In this document: positions 6,359 to 13,995 of the stretch, piece by piece
Layout: every line of letters starts with the position of its first letter
Position numbering within the stretch: the stretch's first letter is position 1
Assembly: GCA_030628805.1 (NCBI GenBank)
Contig: DAOVQG010000048.1
Span: forward strand, 1 to 19,039
Length of the DNA: 19,039 nt
From: JAGMDK01 sp023128695
GTDB lineage: Bacteria > Planctomycetota > Phycisphaerae > UBA1845 > Fen-1342
Direction: 5' to 3'
Notes under the pieces: generated by a model
Databases searched by the model: none
What the model was told of the DNA's origin: nothing
The model's input: the letters and a program-made list of their open reading frames with translations, nothing else
Position numbers and translations under genes: made by a program

Positions 6359-8131
6359 TTAGTGCCCTCCCTCTATGAACTGAGTATCCCCGGCCGCCAG
6401 CGGAGCATCCTCGTCCGCCAGCGAATTATCATCTATCTGGGTGGCCCATCGCTTCAGCGGTGGGGGATCCGTTGGAGTATCCGAACCATCGAGAAATTCG
6501 TGTCCCCCACCGCTAAAGCGATGGGCCACCCCCGTTACTCCCTCGCCGCTATCCGCAACATTGCGGACGCGTGCCAGAACCTGGACTTCCAACGCCGGAT
6601 CGAGCGTGTCGGTGATAATTCGCGGAGCCACGCCGAGCAGGACCACCAGGATTGCCAACGGCGTGAGAATCGCAATCTCGCGGGCGTTCAGATCGGGCTT
6701 CAAGCCGGTGGAAAGATCGGGCGTGCCCTCCGGCTCCTTCACCGGGCCGAACAGCACCTTGCCGACTGCATATAGCATGTAAATTGCACCCAGCAGAATC
6801 CCGGTCGCCCCCAGCACGCCGTACCAACGCCCCAGAATCTCGGAGTTATACGCGGCGAAGAGCACGGTGAACTCGCTGACGAAGCCGTTGAGCCCCGGCA
6901 GGCCGATGCTCGAGAGGACGAAGAGCACGAAGAAGAACGCCATGATGGGCATCTTGCGGGCCAAGCCGCCGATCTGTTCGAGGTCGCGGGTGTGGTAGCG
7001 TTCGTAGATCATCCCGACCACAAGGAATAAGGCCCCGGTGCTGATGCCGTGGTTGATCATGTAGAGCACGGAGCCGGACAGTCCGATCGGGAGCAGGCTG
7101 AACATGCCTAGCATGCAGAAGCCGAGGTGCGAGACCGAGGAGTACGCGACCAGCTTCTTGACGTCGCGCTGCACCCAGCAGCAGAGAGCACCATAAATGA
7201 TGCCCGCGATTGCCAGCACGCCCATGGGATGGGCCCATGCCAGAGCGCCTTCCGGCACCATCGGCAGGCTGAAACGCAGGAAGCCGTAGGTGCCCAGCTT
7301 TAGCAGCACCCCGGCCAGCAGCACGCTGCCGGCGGTCGGGGCCTCGGTGTGCGCCAGTGGTAGCCAGGTGTGCAGCGGGAAGAATGGCACCTTGATCGCG
7401 AAGCCGCAGAAGAAGGCGATGAATAGCAGCGATTGCTCAGCAGTTGTAAGTTCGGTCAACGCTGAGAGCAGCCGGAGGTCGAAGGTAATGACCGACAGGT
7501 GCTCGATCTGGGCTGCCCGGATGGCGAGGTACATGATACCCGCGAAGGTGAGCACGCTGCCGACGAAGGTGTAGATGAAGAACTTGGTGGCGGCCCAGCG
7601 CCGCTCGGGTCCGCCCCAGATGCCGATCAGGAAGTAAAGCGGGACCAGCGTGAACTCGAAGAAGATGTAAAAGAGCAGCAAGTCGCGGGCCGCGAAGACA
7701 CCGAACATGCCGGTGGTCAGGGCCAGCAGCCAGGCGTAGTACTCGCGCTGTCGTGTGCGGATGGCGTTGAAGCTGCACCAGACCGAAAGCGGCACCAGCA
7801 GGCCGGTCAGCACGACCAGCGGCAAGCTGATGGCGTCGAAGCCGACGTGATAGCTCAGGACGACGCCGTTGTTGATGACGCGGCCGGTGTCGGGGTCTTT
7901 CTCGCCGACGGCGATCCATTCCGCCTGGCACTCGCCGACCAGGGCCCAACCCTCGTCTCCGGCGGCCATCGCCGCGGGCAATCGCAGCCAGAGGCCCAGC
8001 GCGACGACGAACGTGACGCCGCCGATGGCCAGCGCGAACCGCGACACGAGCCGTTCGGGCATAAAGCAAATGATCACCGCCGCCAGCAGCGGGAGGAAGA
8101 TCAGCAAGTTGACACCGAAGGCGTCTAGCAC
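6359..8131 (-). CDS. nuoM: NADH-quinone oxidoreductase subunit M
   Basis: NuoM is the middle antiporter-like proton channel of complex I. It has 590 residues, against about 509 in E. coli. Landmarks are FFEFTLVPLYFLIGIWGG (conserved Glu in TM5), AIKVPFFPLHTWLPLAHTEA followed by PTAGSVLLAGVLLKLGTYG (conserved Lys and discontinuous helix), LVAYSSVSHLGFCMLG, and SSIGLPGLNGFVSEF. The start is GTG at 8131, supported by AAGGTG eight bases upstream. The excess length is C-terminal. Residues about 534-565 are encoded by an in-frame palindromic repeat (6439-6531) and read GVAHRFSGGG...PPPLKRWATQ. They lie after the last helix, so the core is probably unaffected. It is separated from nuoL by a repeat block and coupled to nuoN. 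Confidence 0.96.
   Translation of the reverse strand: MLDAFGVNLLIFLPLLAAVIICFMPERLVSRFALAIGGVTFVVALGLWLRLPAAMAAGDEGWALVGECQAEWIAVGEKDPDTGRVINNGVVLSYHVGFDAISLPLVVLTGLLVPLSVWCSFNAIRTRQREYYAWLLALTTGMFGVFAARDLLLFYIFFEFTLVPLYFLIGIWGGPERRWAATKFFIYTFVGSVLTFAGIMYLAIRAAQIEHLSVITFDLRLLSALTELTTAEQSLLFIAFFCGFAIKVPFFPLHTWLPLAHTEAPTAGSVLLAGVLLKLGTYGFLRFSLPMVPEGALAWAHPMGVLAIAGIIYGALCCWVQRDVKKLVAYSSVSHLGFCMLGMFSLLPIGLSGSVLYMINHGISTGALFLVVGMIYERYHTRDLEQIGGLARKMPIMAFFFVLFVLSSIGLPGLNGFVSEFTVLFAAYNSEILGRWYGVLGATGILLGAIYMLYAVGKVLFGPVKEPEGTPDLSTGLKPDLNAREIAILTPLAILVVLLGVAPRIITDTLDPALEVQVLARVRNVADSGEGVTGVAHRFSGGGHEFLDGSDTPTDPPPLKRWATQIDDNSLADEDAPLAAGDTQFIEGGH
6366..6373 (-). promoter_or_regulatory. ribosome binding site of nuoN
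   Basis: GAGGGAGG on the minus strand lies nine bases before the nuoN ATG, inside the last codons of nuoM. It fixes the nuoN start and indicates coupled translation. Confidence 0.8.
6439..6531. repeat. palindromic repeat inserted in frame within nuoM
   Basis: Arms 6439-6467 and 6503-6531 are 29 bases each and pair at 28 positions around a 35-base loop. Each arm has GTGGCCCATCGCTT or its near copy and ends in a run of G (or C). The 93-bp element is a multiple of three, has no stop in the nuoM frame, and encodes about 31 residues near the NuoM C-terminus. It differs from the intergenic 24-bp repeats, so it is a separate family. The arrangement recalls the Rickettsia palindromic elements that insert in frame in coding genes. 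Confidence 0.88.
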
Positions 8132-8139
8132 GTTGCGTT

Positions 8140-8145
8140 CACCTT
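8140..8145 (-). promoter_or_regulatory. ribosome binding site of nuoM (GTG start)
   Basis: AAGGTG on the minus strand lies eight bases upstream of the GTG at 8131. It sits in the short non-repeat strip between nuoM and the repeat block, and supports the GTG start. Confidence 0.65.
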
Positions 8146-8149
8146 ACTT

Positions 8150-8355
8150 TGTGGCACCGGCATCTTGCCGGTGTGTGGACTTCACTTTGTGGCACCGGCA
8201 TCTTGCCGGTGTGTGGCACCGGCTTCCAGCCGGTGGACGGCCGGTACGGGGCCCGGCCGCTACAGTGTGGCACCGGCTTCCAGCCGGTGGGGAATATCTC
8301 ACCGGCAAGATGCCGGTGCCACACATTTCGTCAGGCTCGGAGGCCGGACGCTACA
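8150..8355. repeat. array of five 24-bp hairpin repeats between nuoL and nuoM
   Basis: Four forward copies lie at 8150-8173, 8188-8211, 8212-8235 and 8266-8289, with one inverted copy at 8300-8323. The unit is TGTGGCACCGGC, then a variable loop (ATCTT or TTCCA), then GCCGGTG. A linked GGCCGGTACGGGGCCCGGCC palindrome ending in GCTACA is at 8239-8264. The right end (8324-8355) carries a GGCCGGACGCTACA tail that touches the nuoL stop codon. The array fills the whole nuoL-nuoM spacer apart from the nuoM ribosome site. The two loop types are complementary across opposite-facing copies, so large alternative RNA foldings are possible. Confidence 0.92.
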
Positions 8356-10512
8356 TTAGCCGATGGGCTTATCCAGCCAACTCCATAACAACAGTAACAA
8401 AGCCACGCCGATCACCATGCACAGCGCGTACGTCTGCAATACGCCGCGCTGGAGCAGGTGCAGAAAATATCCCGCGCCGCGCGGGACGGCGGCGACGAAC
8501 CAGATGATCCCGTCCACGCCGTAGTTATCCGTGCCGAAGAAGAAGCGGCCCAGGCCCCGCAGCGGCCGCACGAAGACGTAGTCGTACACCTCATCCACGC
8601 AATACTTGGCGTTCCACAAATCCCACACGAAGCCGAGCAGCTTGCGGTCCGGCTCCTCCTCGGGGGCCTTACCGTAACGCAGCCAGGCCAAGCCGATGCC
8701 GGCCAGCGCGACGACCATCGAGACATACATCAGCCACATGCCGCCCGCGGCGTGCGGGGTGTGGCCGAGAGAGCTTTGAGCTATGTAGTGATGGAAAAAT
8801 CCGTGCGGCTTGAAGATACCGAGGAACTTCTCGCCGACAGCACCGTGGAACGAGACACCCAGATAGCCCGTGAAGATCGCCCCCAGGGCCAGCACGTAGA
8901 GCGGCCAGATCATCACGCGCGGCGACTCGTGCGGATGTTCGCCGGCCTCTGCCGGGAGCTTGAGCTTGCCGTGGAAGCACATGAAGAACATGCGGAAGGT
9001 GTAGTACGCCGTCAGGAACGCGGTGATCAGCAACAGCACGCCGACCAGCGTGTGACGCTCGAAGGCGGCATGGACGATCTCGTCCTTGCTCCAGAAACCC
9101 GCAAACAGTGGGAAGCCGGCCAGCGCCAGGCAGCCGACCCACATGACGGCGTACGTCTTGGGCAGGATGTGCCGCAGGCCGCTGAACTTGCGGATGTCGA
9201 TGATGCCGCCCATCTGGTGCATCACGCTGCCGGCCCCGAGAAACAGCAGGGCCTTGAACCAGGAGTGCGTGAAGACGTGGAAGATCGCCGAATCCGGCGC
9301 CGCACAACCTAATGCCACGAACATGTACGCCAACTGGCTGATGGTGGAATACGCCAGGATGCGTTTCATGTCGTATTGCGCCATCGCCATCGTGGCGGTC
9401 AGCATGGCACCGATCACGCCCAGCGTGATGATCACATCGAGCGCGACCTGCGAGGCCGCGAAGATCGGCATGCAGCGGGCGACCATGTAGATGCCCGCCG
9501 TGACCATCGTGGCGGCGTGAATCAGGGCGGACACGGGCGAGGGGCCTTCCATCGCGTCCGGCAACCAGACGTACAGCGGGAATTGGGCACTCTTGCCGAG
9601 CGCGCCGCACATCAGCAGCAAGCCGACCAGCGTCGCCTGCGACATGCCCAGGAATCCGGACGGGGCCGCCGCCATGTGGTGGGCGTATTTGAAGACGACC
9701 GCGTAGTCGAGCGGGTTCTCGCCCGGCTGTATGTAACCGCGGAGGAACATGTACAGCGCGAAGATGCCCAGCGCGAAGCCGAAGTCGCCGATGCGGTTGA
9801 CAATAAACGCCTTCTTGGCGGCGGCCGCGGCGGAGGGTCTCTTGTAATAAAACCCGATCAGCAGGTAGCTGCACAGGCCGACCAGCTCCCACCCCAGGTA
9901 AAGCAGCACGAAGTTGCCCGCCATCACCAGCATGGCCATCGAGAAGACAAACACGCCCATGAAGGCGAAGAAGCGTTCGTAGCCGCGCTCGGGATGCCCG
10001 TGGTGGTCGCGCATGTAGCCGATCGAGTAGATCATGATCAGCAGCGAGACGACCGTGAAGAACAGCAGCATGATGCCGGTCAGGCCGTCGAAGTAGAAAC
10101 TGACCGTGAGCCAGTGGTCGTTAGCTTCGCTGAGGCTCTCCTCGGCCCCGAGGCTAATCCAGTCGTAGACTTCATATGTGGGATTGTGCTCGAGATGATC
10201 GCCCGCTGCGTGTTCACCGTGACCTGTTTCCAGGCTGTGTTCGTGTGCTGTCGCATCGTGCTCGACGTTCGCCGCAACGGGCTCATCAGCTTCGTGTCCG
10301 GCACCGTGCTGCTTTTCCAGATCAAAGAAGAACGTGACGCCGAGGGCGGCTGAAACCAGGACGCCGAGGACGACCGGCCAGTGCGCCCACTGGGCCTTGG
10401 CTCGCAGCGCGATCAGGATGCCGGCCAGGATCGCGCCCAGCAGCGGCCACAGCGGCAGCGTCGAGTAAACGCCGGGCGATAGGTACGACGTTGTCACGTC
10501 AGCCAGCGGCAC
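8356..10512 (-). CDS. nuoL: NADH-quinone oxidoreductase subunit L
   Basis: NuoL is the distal antiporter-like proton channel of complex I, with the long lateral amphipathic helix at its C-terminus. It has 718 residues, against about 613 in E. coli. Landmarks are YLGWELVGLCSYLLIGFYY (conserved Glu in TM5), VNRIGDFGFALG, KSAQFPLYVWLPDAMEGPSP followed by VSALIHAATMVTAG, and AYSTISQLAYMFVALG. Part of the extra length is a loop between the early helices and SFYFDGLTGIMLL; residues 69-109 of it hold nine histidines and many acidic residues. The start is GTG, two bases after the nuoK stop, with AAGGA nine bases upstream inside nuoK. Its stop codon touches the repeat array leading to nuoM. Confidence 0.96.
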   Translation of the reverse strand: MPLADVTTSYLSPGVYSTLPLWPLLGAILAGILIALRAKAQWAHWPVVLGVLVSAALGVTFFFDLEKQHGAGHEADEPVAANVEHDATAHEHSLETGHGEHAAGDHLEHNPTYEVYDWISLGAEESLSEANDHWLTVSFYFDGLTGIMLLFFTVVSLLIMIYSIGYMRDHHGHPERGYERFFAFMGVFVFSMAMLVMAGNFVLLYLGWELVGLCSYLLIGFYYKRPSAAAAAKKAFIVNRIGDFGFALGIFALYMFLRGYIQPGENPLDYAVVFKYAHHMAAAPSGFLGMSQATLVGLLLMCGALGKSAQFPLYVWLPDAMEGPSPVSALIHAATMVTAGIYMVARCMPIFAASQVALDVIITLGVIGAMLTATMAMAQYDMKRILAYSTISQLAYMFVALGCAAPDSAIFHVFTHSWFKALLFLGAGSVMHQMGGIIDIRKFSGLRHILPKTYAVMWVGCLALAGFPLFAGFWSKDEIVHAAFERHTLVGVLLLITAFLTAYYTFRMFFMCFHGKLKLPAEAGEHPHESPRVMIWPLYVLALGAIFTGYLGVSFHGAVGEKFLGIFKPHGFFHHYIAQSSLGHTPHAAGGMWLMYVSMVVALAGIGLAWLRYGKAPEEEPDRKLLGFVWDLWNAKYCVDEVYDYVFVRPLRGLGRFFFGTDNYGVDGIIWFVAAVPRGAGYFLHLLQRGVLQTYALCMVIGVALLLLLWSWLDKPIG

Positions 10513-10514
10513 CG

Positions 10515-10826
10515 TTATTCATCCTTCAAGAAGGTCCACGCCTTGGCGTCCAGCGTACCCTTGTAGCGGTACAGCAGCACCACCAAGGCCAGTCCGAGGG
10601 CCGCCTCGGCCGCCGCCACCGCGATCAGAAAGAGCGCGAAAACCTGCCCGTCGTAGGTCGGGTCGCCCTGGAGCGGGTAACGCCCAAAGGCCACCAACGT
10701 GACGAGAATCCCCTGAAACATCATCTCCGTGCAGAGGAAGATGATGATCAGGTTGCGGCGGGTGACAAACCCGATCATTCCCAATGTGAAGAGCAGAGCT
10801 CCGACCAGCAAATACGGCAGTAGCAT
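10515..10826 (-). CDS. nuoK: NADH-quinone oxidoreductase subunit K
   Basis: NuoK is a small three-helix membrane subunit of complex I that links the central proton path to the antiporter-like subunits. It has 103 residues, near the usual 100. The two membrane glutamates needed for activity are present: Glu34 in LCTEMMFQG and Glu74 in VAAAEAALGLAL. They correspond to Glu36 and Glu72 in E. coli. The ATG overlaps the nuoJ stop by one base (TGATG), and nuoL starts two bases after its stop. nuoJ, nuoK and nuoL thus form a tightly coupled block with no repeats. Confidence 0.96.
   Translation of the reverse strand: MLLPYLLVGALLFTLGMIGFVTRRNLIIIFLCTEMMFQGILVTLVAFGRYPLQGDPTYDGQVFALFLIAVAAAEAALGLALVVLLYRYKGTLDAKAWTFLKDE
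10522..10526 (-). promoter_or_regulatory. ribosome binding site of nuoL (GTG start)
   Basis: AAGGA on the minus strand lies nine bases upstream of the GTG at 10512, within the final codons of nuoK. It decides the start and implies coupled translation with nuoK. Confidence 0.7.
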
Positions 10827-11509
10827 CAGTCTTCCCCCTCCAACTCAACATCAACCGGTCGGCGGCGAGCAATCGCAATCGCCCCGACCATCGCCGCCAA
10901 CAGGAGCAGACCGGCGATCTGGATGCCGATCACGTAATCCGTTAATAGAAGCGTGCCGACCTCCTCCACGGTGCCGGCGGCCTCCGCGATTACTCTCGAC
11001 GCCTCCTCGGGCTCTCCGCCACCGGAGAGAAACTGAGCCGTGATGACGCTCACCAGCACACACCCGGCCAGGCAGCCCAGGAAGGGCTCGCGCGACTGGG
11101 CGTCGTACGCCGCCGGATGCGCTTGCTGGGCCAGCATGATGACGAATACGTATGTGACCAGGATCGCGCCGCCGTAGACGATCACTAACGCCGCGGCGAG
11201 GAACTCGGCCTGCATCAACAGGAGCAAGCCGGTCACCGCGATGATCAGCAGCACGAAGTACAGAGCGCTATAGACCGGTTTTTTGTGTGTGATAACGCGA
11301 ATTGCCGCGAATAGAGCGACCAGGGCACAGGCCAGGAACCAGCCGAGGCCGTCGCCGGCCGCCAACTGGACTGTGAAGACGATCAGGATGCCGGCCGCCG
11401 CGGCCAGAAGCACCCAGCCGACACGGGCGATGTTGAGGCGGCCCCCGGGCATGGCCAGAAAGAGCCCGAGAGCACCCAGAAGTAAGAGTCCGCTTAATAG
11501 ACTCGCCAT
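10826..11509 (-). CDS. nuoJ: NADH-quinone oxidoreductase subunit J
   Basis: NuoJ is a membrane subunit of complex I next to NuoH and NuoK; its third helix shifts during turnover. It has 227 residues, longer than the E. coli protein (184), with about seven hydrophobic segments where five are usual. The family region KKPVYSALYFVLLIIAVTGLLLLMQAEFLAAALVIVYGGAI (about residues 74-114) holds the typical SALYF, EFLA and VYGGAI residues. The two extra hydrophobic segments are at the N-terminus (residues 1-70). The ATG has GGAAGG about eight bases upstream. It is separated from nuoI by 397 bases with a repeat array and overlaps nuoK by one base. Confidence 0.93.
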   Translation of the reverse strand: MASLLSGLLLLGALGLFLAMPGGRLNIARVGWVLLAAAAGILIVFTVQLAAGDGLGWFLACALVALFAAIRVITHKKPVYSALYFVLLIIAVTGLLLLMQAEFLAAALVIVYGGAILVTYVFVIMLAQQAHPAAYDAQSREPFLGCLAGCVLVSVITAQFLSGGGEPEEASRVIAEAAGTVEEVGTLLLTDYVIGIQIAGLLLLAAMVGAIAIARRRPVDVELEGED

Positions 11510-11630
11510 TCCCTCTGCCTTCCACTCACCGTCGGCACTGCCAATCTACGCTGGCGCGAGATTCATGAAACAGCACTTTTACCCGATCCACAGCCGCCTT
11601 GCCAGACCCGGCGCTCCACATTCACTGTTC

Positions 11631-11660
11631 ACTGGTGCGAGATTCCTATCTCGCACCAGT
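11631..11660. repeat. small hairpin ACTGGTGCGAGA / TCTCGCACCAGT
   Basis: This is a perfect 12-bp inverted repeat around a six-base loop, located between nuoJ and the 24-bp repeat array. A near copy lies at 13913-13942 in the nuoG-nuoH spacer, and a fragment (CGCGAGATTC) is at about 11556-11565. It is therefore a third small repeat family. The rest of 11510-11630 shows nothing else I can name. Confidence 0.75.
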
Positions 11661-11678
11661 AGCCACATTTCCTGCCTG

Positions 11679-11903
11679 TGTGGCACCGGCTTCCAGCCGG
11701 TGATTCGGCCGGTACGGGGCCCGGCCGCTACATTGTGGCACCGGCATCTCGCCGGTGTGTGGCACCGGCTTCCAGCCGGTGATCGGCCGGTACGGGGCCC
11801 GGCCGCTACAGTGTGGCACCGGCTTCCAGCCGGTGGTGGAATAACTCACCGGCAAGATGCCGGTGCCACACATTTCGTCAGGCACGGAGGCCTGACGCTA
11901 CAG
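11679..11903. repeat. array of five 24-bp hairpin repeats between nuoI and nuoJ
   Basis: Forward copies lie at 11679-11702, 11734-11757 (loop ATCTC, a one-base variant), 11758-11781 and 11812-11835, with an inverted copy at 11847-11870. Two linked GGCCGGTACGGGGCCCGGCC palindromes ending in GCTACA are present. The right half, from the second such palindrome to the CGCTACA tail, is almost identical in order and sequence to the same part of the nuoL-nuoM array (8236-8355). This points to copying of a composite block. Confidence 0.92.
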
Positions 11904-11906
11904 CGA

Positions 11907-12455
11907 TTATCCGTAGCCCGTGATCGCCGGGTTTTTGCGCGGCTTGAGAGCCTTCGTCTCCTCGTATATGTGCAGCAACTTCTCCTTGTCAAAAATCATC
12001 TCGTCGCGCGTCCGGCCGACCAGGTCGTGTTGCGGGGTCAGCTCGATCGCGTCGACGGGGCAGGCTTCCTCGCACATGCCGCAGTAGATGCAGCGCAGCT
12101 CGTCGATATCAAATTTGACGGGGTATTTCTCGCGATCCGGCCAAGGCGACTCGCCGGCCTCGATGTGGATGCAGTTGACCGGGCAGGCGGTGGCGCACAT
12201 CAGGCAGGCCACGCAAGCCACCCGGCCGTCAGGGTCCTTGTTGAGCCGGTGGACGCCGCGGTAGTTCGCGACCCGCACTTCGCCGCGGGTGTCGCGCGAA
12301 TCTTCGGGGTATTGCCGGACCGTCTCGTTGCGGAGCTTGATGCTGAACATGTGCCGGACGGTACACTTCACGCCGTCCCAGATTTGCGGCAGATACAGCC
12401 GTTCGGCAGCGCTCAACTCTGGTTCGCGTAGTTCAATGACATCTTCGTCACGCAT
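11907..12455 (-). CDS. nuoI: NADH-quinone oxidoreductase subunit I
   Basis: NuoI is the ferredoxin-like subunit that carries clusters N6a and N6b and passes electrons from NuoG towards NuoB and quinone. It has 182 residues from the ATG chosen here. The first motif is C81-C84-C87-C91 (CVACLMCATACP). The second is C122-C125-C128-C132 (CIYCGMCEEACP). Both are complete. An in-frame GTG at 12461 adds two residues, but the GAGAGG site lies nine bases from the ATG at 12455 and only three from the GTG, so ATG is preferred. Both sides of the gene are repeat-filled spacers. Confidence 0.95.
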   Translation of the reverse strand: MRDEDVIELREPELSAAERLYLPQIWDGVKCTVRHMFSIKLRNETVRQYPEDSRDTRGEVRVANYRGVHRLNKDPDGRVACVACLMCATACPVNCIHIEAGESPWPDREKYPVKFDIDELRCIYCGMCEEACPVDAIELTPQHDLVGRTRDEMIFDKEKLLHIYEETKALKPRKNPAITGYG

Positions 12456-12464
12456 TTTCACGTG

Positions 12465-12470
12465 CCTCTC
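12465..12470 (-). promoter_or_regulatory. ribosome binding site deciding the nuoI start
   Basis: GAGAGG on the minus strand is nine bases from the ATG at 12455 but three bases from the in-frame GTG at 12461. The ATG is therefore the better start. The site lies at the very edge of the adjacent repeat palindrome. Confidence 0.65.
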
Positions 12471-12553
12471 GGCCGGTACGGGGGCCGGCCGCTACATTTG
12501 TGGCACCGGCATCTTGCCGGTGAATCCCTTGTGGCACCGGCTTCCAGCCGGTG
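12471..12553. repeat. two 24-bp hairpin repeats between nuoH and nuoI
   Basis: The linked palindrome GGCCGGTACGGGGGCCGGCC is at 12471-12490, with one extra G relative to the other arrays and followed by GCTACA. A unit with the ATCTT loop is at 12499-12522 and one with the TTCCA loop at 12530-12553, both forward. The block ends four bases from the nuoH stop codon. Confidence 0.9.
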
Positions 12554-12557
12554 AGCC

Positions 12558-13880
12558 TTATGTCGGTCGTACATCCACGTCAGGCATATTACCCTGGCGT
12601 CCGGTTATCGACGTTTTCGACCGGGCCGCGTACGCCAGCATGATTATCAACACGACTACGTTGACAGCCAGGCTGGCCAGCCAGTTCCAACCGTCTTGCA
12701 AGTCCATGACGGCGGACAGCACGCCGGTCGCGATCAGCAGCACGATCCCCACCGGCACCAGTGCCAACCAGCACAGCCGCATAAGCTGGTCGAACCGGAA
12801 CCGCGGGATCGTCCAGCGAATCACCATGAAAAACCAGATAAATATCGCGATTTTGGCGATGTAGACGCCGAGCTTGATCAGCATCGCCCACCAGGCCGTA
12901 TTTTCGACACTGGTCAACCCCCAGCAGTGCCAGCCGCCGAAGAACAGGGCGATCATGATGGCGCTGCCGGTGATCATGTGGGCGTATTCACCCAGGAAGA
13001 ACATCGCGAATTTCATCGAGCTGTATTCGGTGTGGAACCCGCCCACCAGCTCCTGCTCGGCCTCGCATAAATCGAATGGCATGCGATTGGCCTCGGCGAA
13101 CACGCTCGTCAGGAACAGCAGGAACGGCAGCGGATGCACGAAGACGTACCAGACGCCGGTTTGGGCCTGCTGATTGACGATCTCCTCCAGGCGTAAGGTG
13201 CCGCACACCAGCAGAAGGCATAGCAACGCCAAGCCCATCGGCAACTCATAGCTGATCATCTGGGCCGCCGCCCGGATGCCGCCGTAGAAGGAGTACTTGT
13301 TGTTGCTGGCATACCCGGCCAGGACAATGCCGTAGACCCCGATCGAGCCGACGGCAAGGATATACAGAATGCCGATGTTGAGACTGGCGACCTGGGTGCT
13401 GACCGTCTCGCCGGCCGCCATCCAGTCGAAGTGCACGTCGCCGGCCCAGGGGATGATCGCGAATCCGATCAGCGAGATGGTCAGCGTGATGCACGGTGCC
13501 AGCATAAACAGCGGCTTATCGACATTGTGGGGGATGATGTCCTCTTTGAAAAAGAACTTCATGCCGTCGGCCATGGGCTGGAGCAGGCCCCAGAAGCCGA
13601 CGCGGTTCGGCCCCTTGCGGTCCTGCGTGAAGCCGGCCAGCTTCCGCTCGGCGAGAATGCACACCGCGGTGCTGGTCAGGATCGAAAGCAGCATGACCAC
13701 CGCCACGATGATCGGGAACCAGATGGGATTGGACAGGATGTTTGCGGCGGGGTCCTTGTAGAGCGGGAGAGCCAGCCAGAGTACAACCGCGGCGAGCACC
13801 GGCAGCACCACGATGACCGCCAGCCACACACGCCAGTTCCGCAGGATCGATTCCACTCGCTTTACCGCTGGATCCCACAT
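12558..13880 (-). CDS. nuoH: NADH-quinone oxidoreductase subunit H
   Basis: NuoH forms the quinone-access chamber of complex I and joins the Fe-S arm to the membrane arm. It has 440 residues, against about 325 in E. coli, with roughly nine to ten helices. Landmarks are GPNRVGFWGLLQPMADGMKF (quinone-site loop), FKEDIIPHNVDK, YELPMGLALL, and EANRMPFDLCEAEQELVGGF followed by HTEYSSMKFAMFFLGEY with the conserved acidic residues. Extra sequence lies at the N-terminus and in a longer C-terminal part with a polar tail (KTSITGRQGNMPDVDVRPT). The ATG has AGGAG about 13 bases upstream. Confidence 0.96.
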   Translation of the reverse strand: MWDPAVKRVESILRNWRVWLAVIVVLPVLAAVVLWLALPLYKDPAANILSNPIWFPIIVAVVMLLSILTSTAVCILAERKLAGFTQDRKGPNRVGFWGLLQPMADGMKFFFKEDIIPHNVDKPLFMLAPCITLTISLIGFAIIPWAGDVHFDWMAAGETVSTQVASLNIGILYILAVGSIGVYGIVLAGYASNNKYSFYGGIRAAAQMISYELPMGLALLCLLLVCGTLRLEEIVNQQAQTGVWYVFVHPLPFLLFLTSVFAEANRMPFDLCEAEQELVGGFHTEYSSMKFAMFFLGEYAHMITGSAIMIALFFGGWHCWGLTSVENTAWWAMLIKLGVYIAKIAIFIWFFMVIRWTIPRFRFDQLMRLCWLALVPVGIVLLIATGVLSAVMDLQDGWNWLASLAVNVVVLIIMLAYAARSKTSITGRQGNMPDVDVRPT

Positions 13881-13912
13881 GGCTTTGCGCTCACTCCTGC
13901 TTAAAGCTACTT

Positions 13913-13942
13913 GCTGGTGCGAGAATCGATTTTCGCACCAGC
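13913..13942. repeat. second copy of the GCTGGTGCGAGA hairpin
   Basis: GCTGGTGCGAGAA pairs with TTTTCGCACCAGC at 12 of 13 positions. It is a diverged copy of the hairpin at 11631-11660. It lies in the nuoG-nuoH spacer next to a 24-bp unit, as the first copy lies next to an array. Confidence 0.75.
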
Positions 13943-13950
13943 GTCGACAT

Positions 13951-13974
13951 CACCGGCTGGAAGCCGGTGCCACA
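13951..13974. repeat. single inverted 24-bp hairpin repeat between nuoG and nuoH
   Basis: This is one complete unit with CACCGGC/GCCGGTG stems, in the orientation opposite to most copies. It is followed by a short partial copy (CGGTGCCACAC, 13981-13991) that stops five bases before the nuoG stop codon. Confidence 0.85.
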
Positions 13975-13995
13975 CTCCATCGGTGCCACACAATA

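Noticed and set aside
8150..8355. CRISPR array
   Set aside because: The 24-bp units are themselves hairpins, occur in both orientations, have spacers of 0 to about 35 bases that are themselves repeated, and no cas gene is near.
8139..8388. Small frames giving WHRLPAG-like repeated peptides
   Set aside because: These are translations of the hairpin repeats, open by composition in several frames and on both strands; no ribosome site or conserved domain.
9376..10353. Long plus-strand frame opposite nuoL
   Set aside because: Rich in Arg, His, Asp and Gln, typical of an antisense frame in GC-rich membrane-protein genes; NuoL on the other strand is unmistakable.
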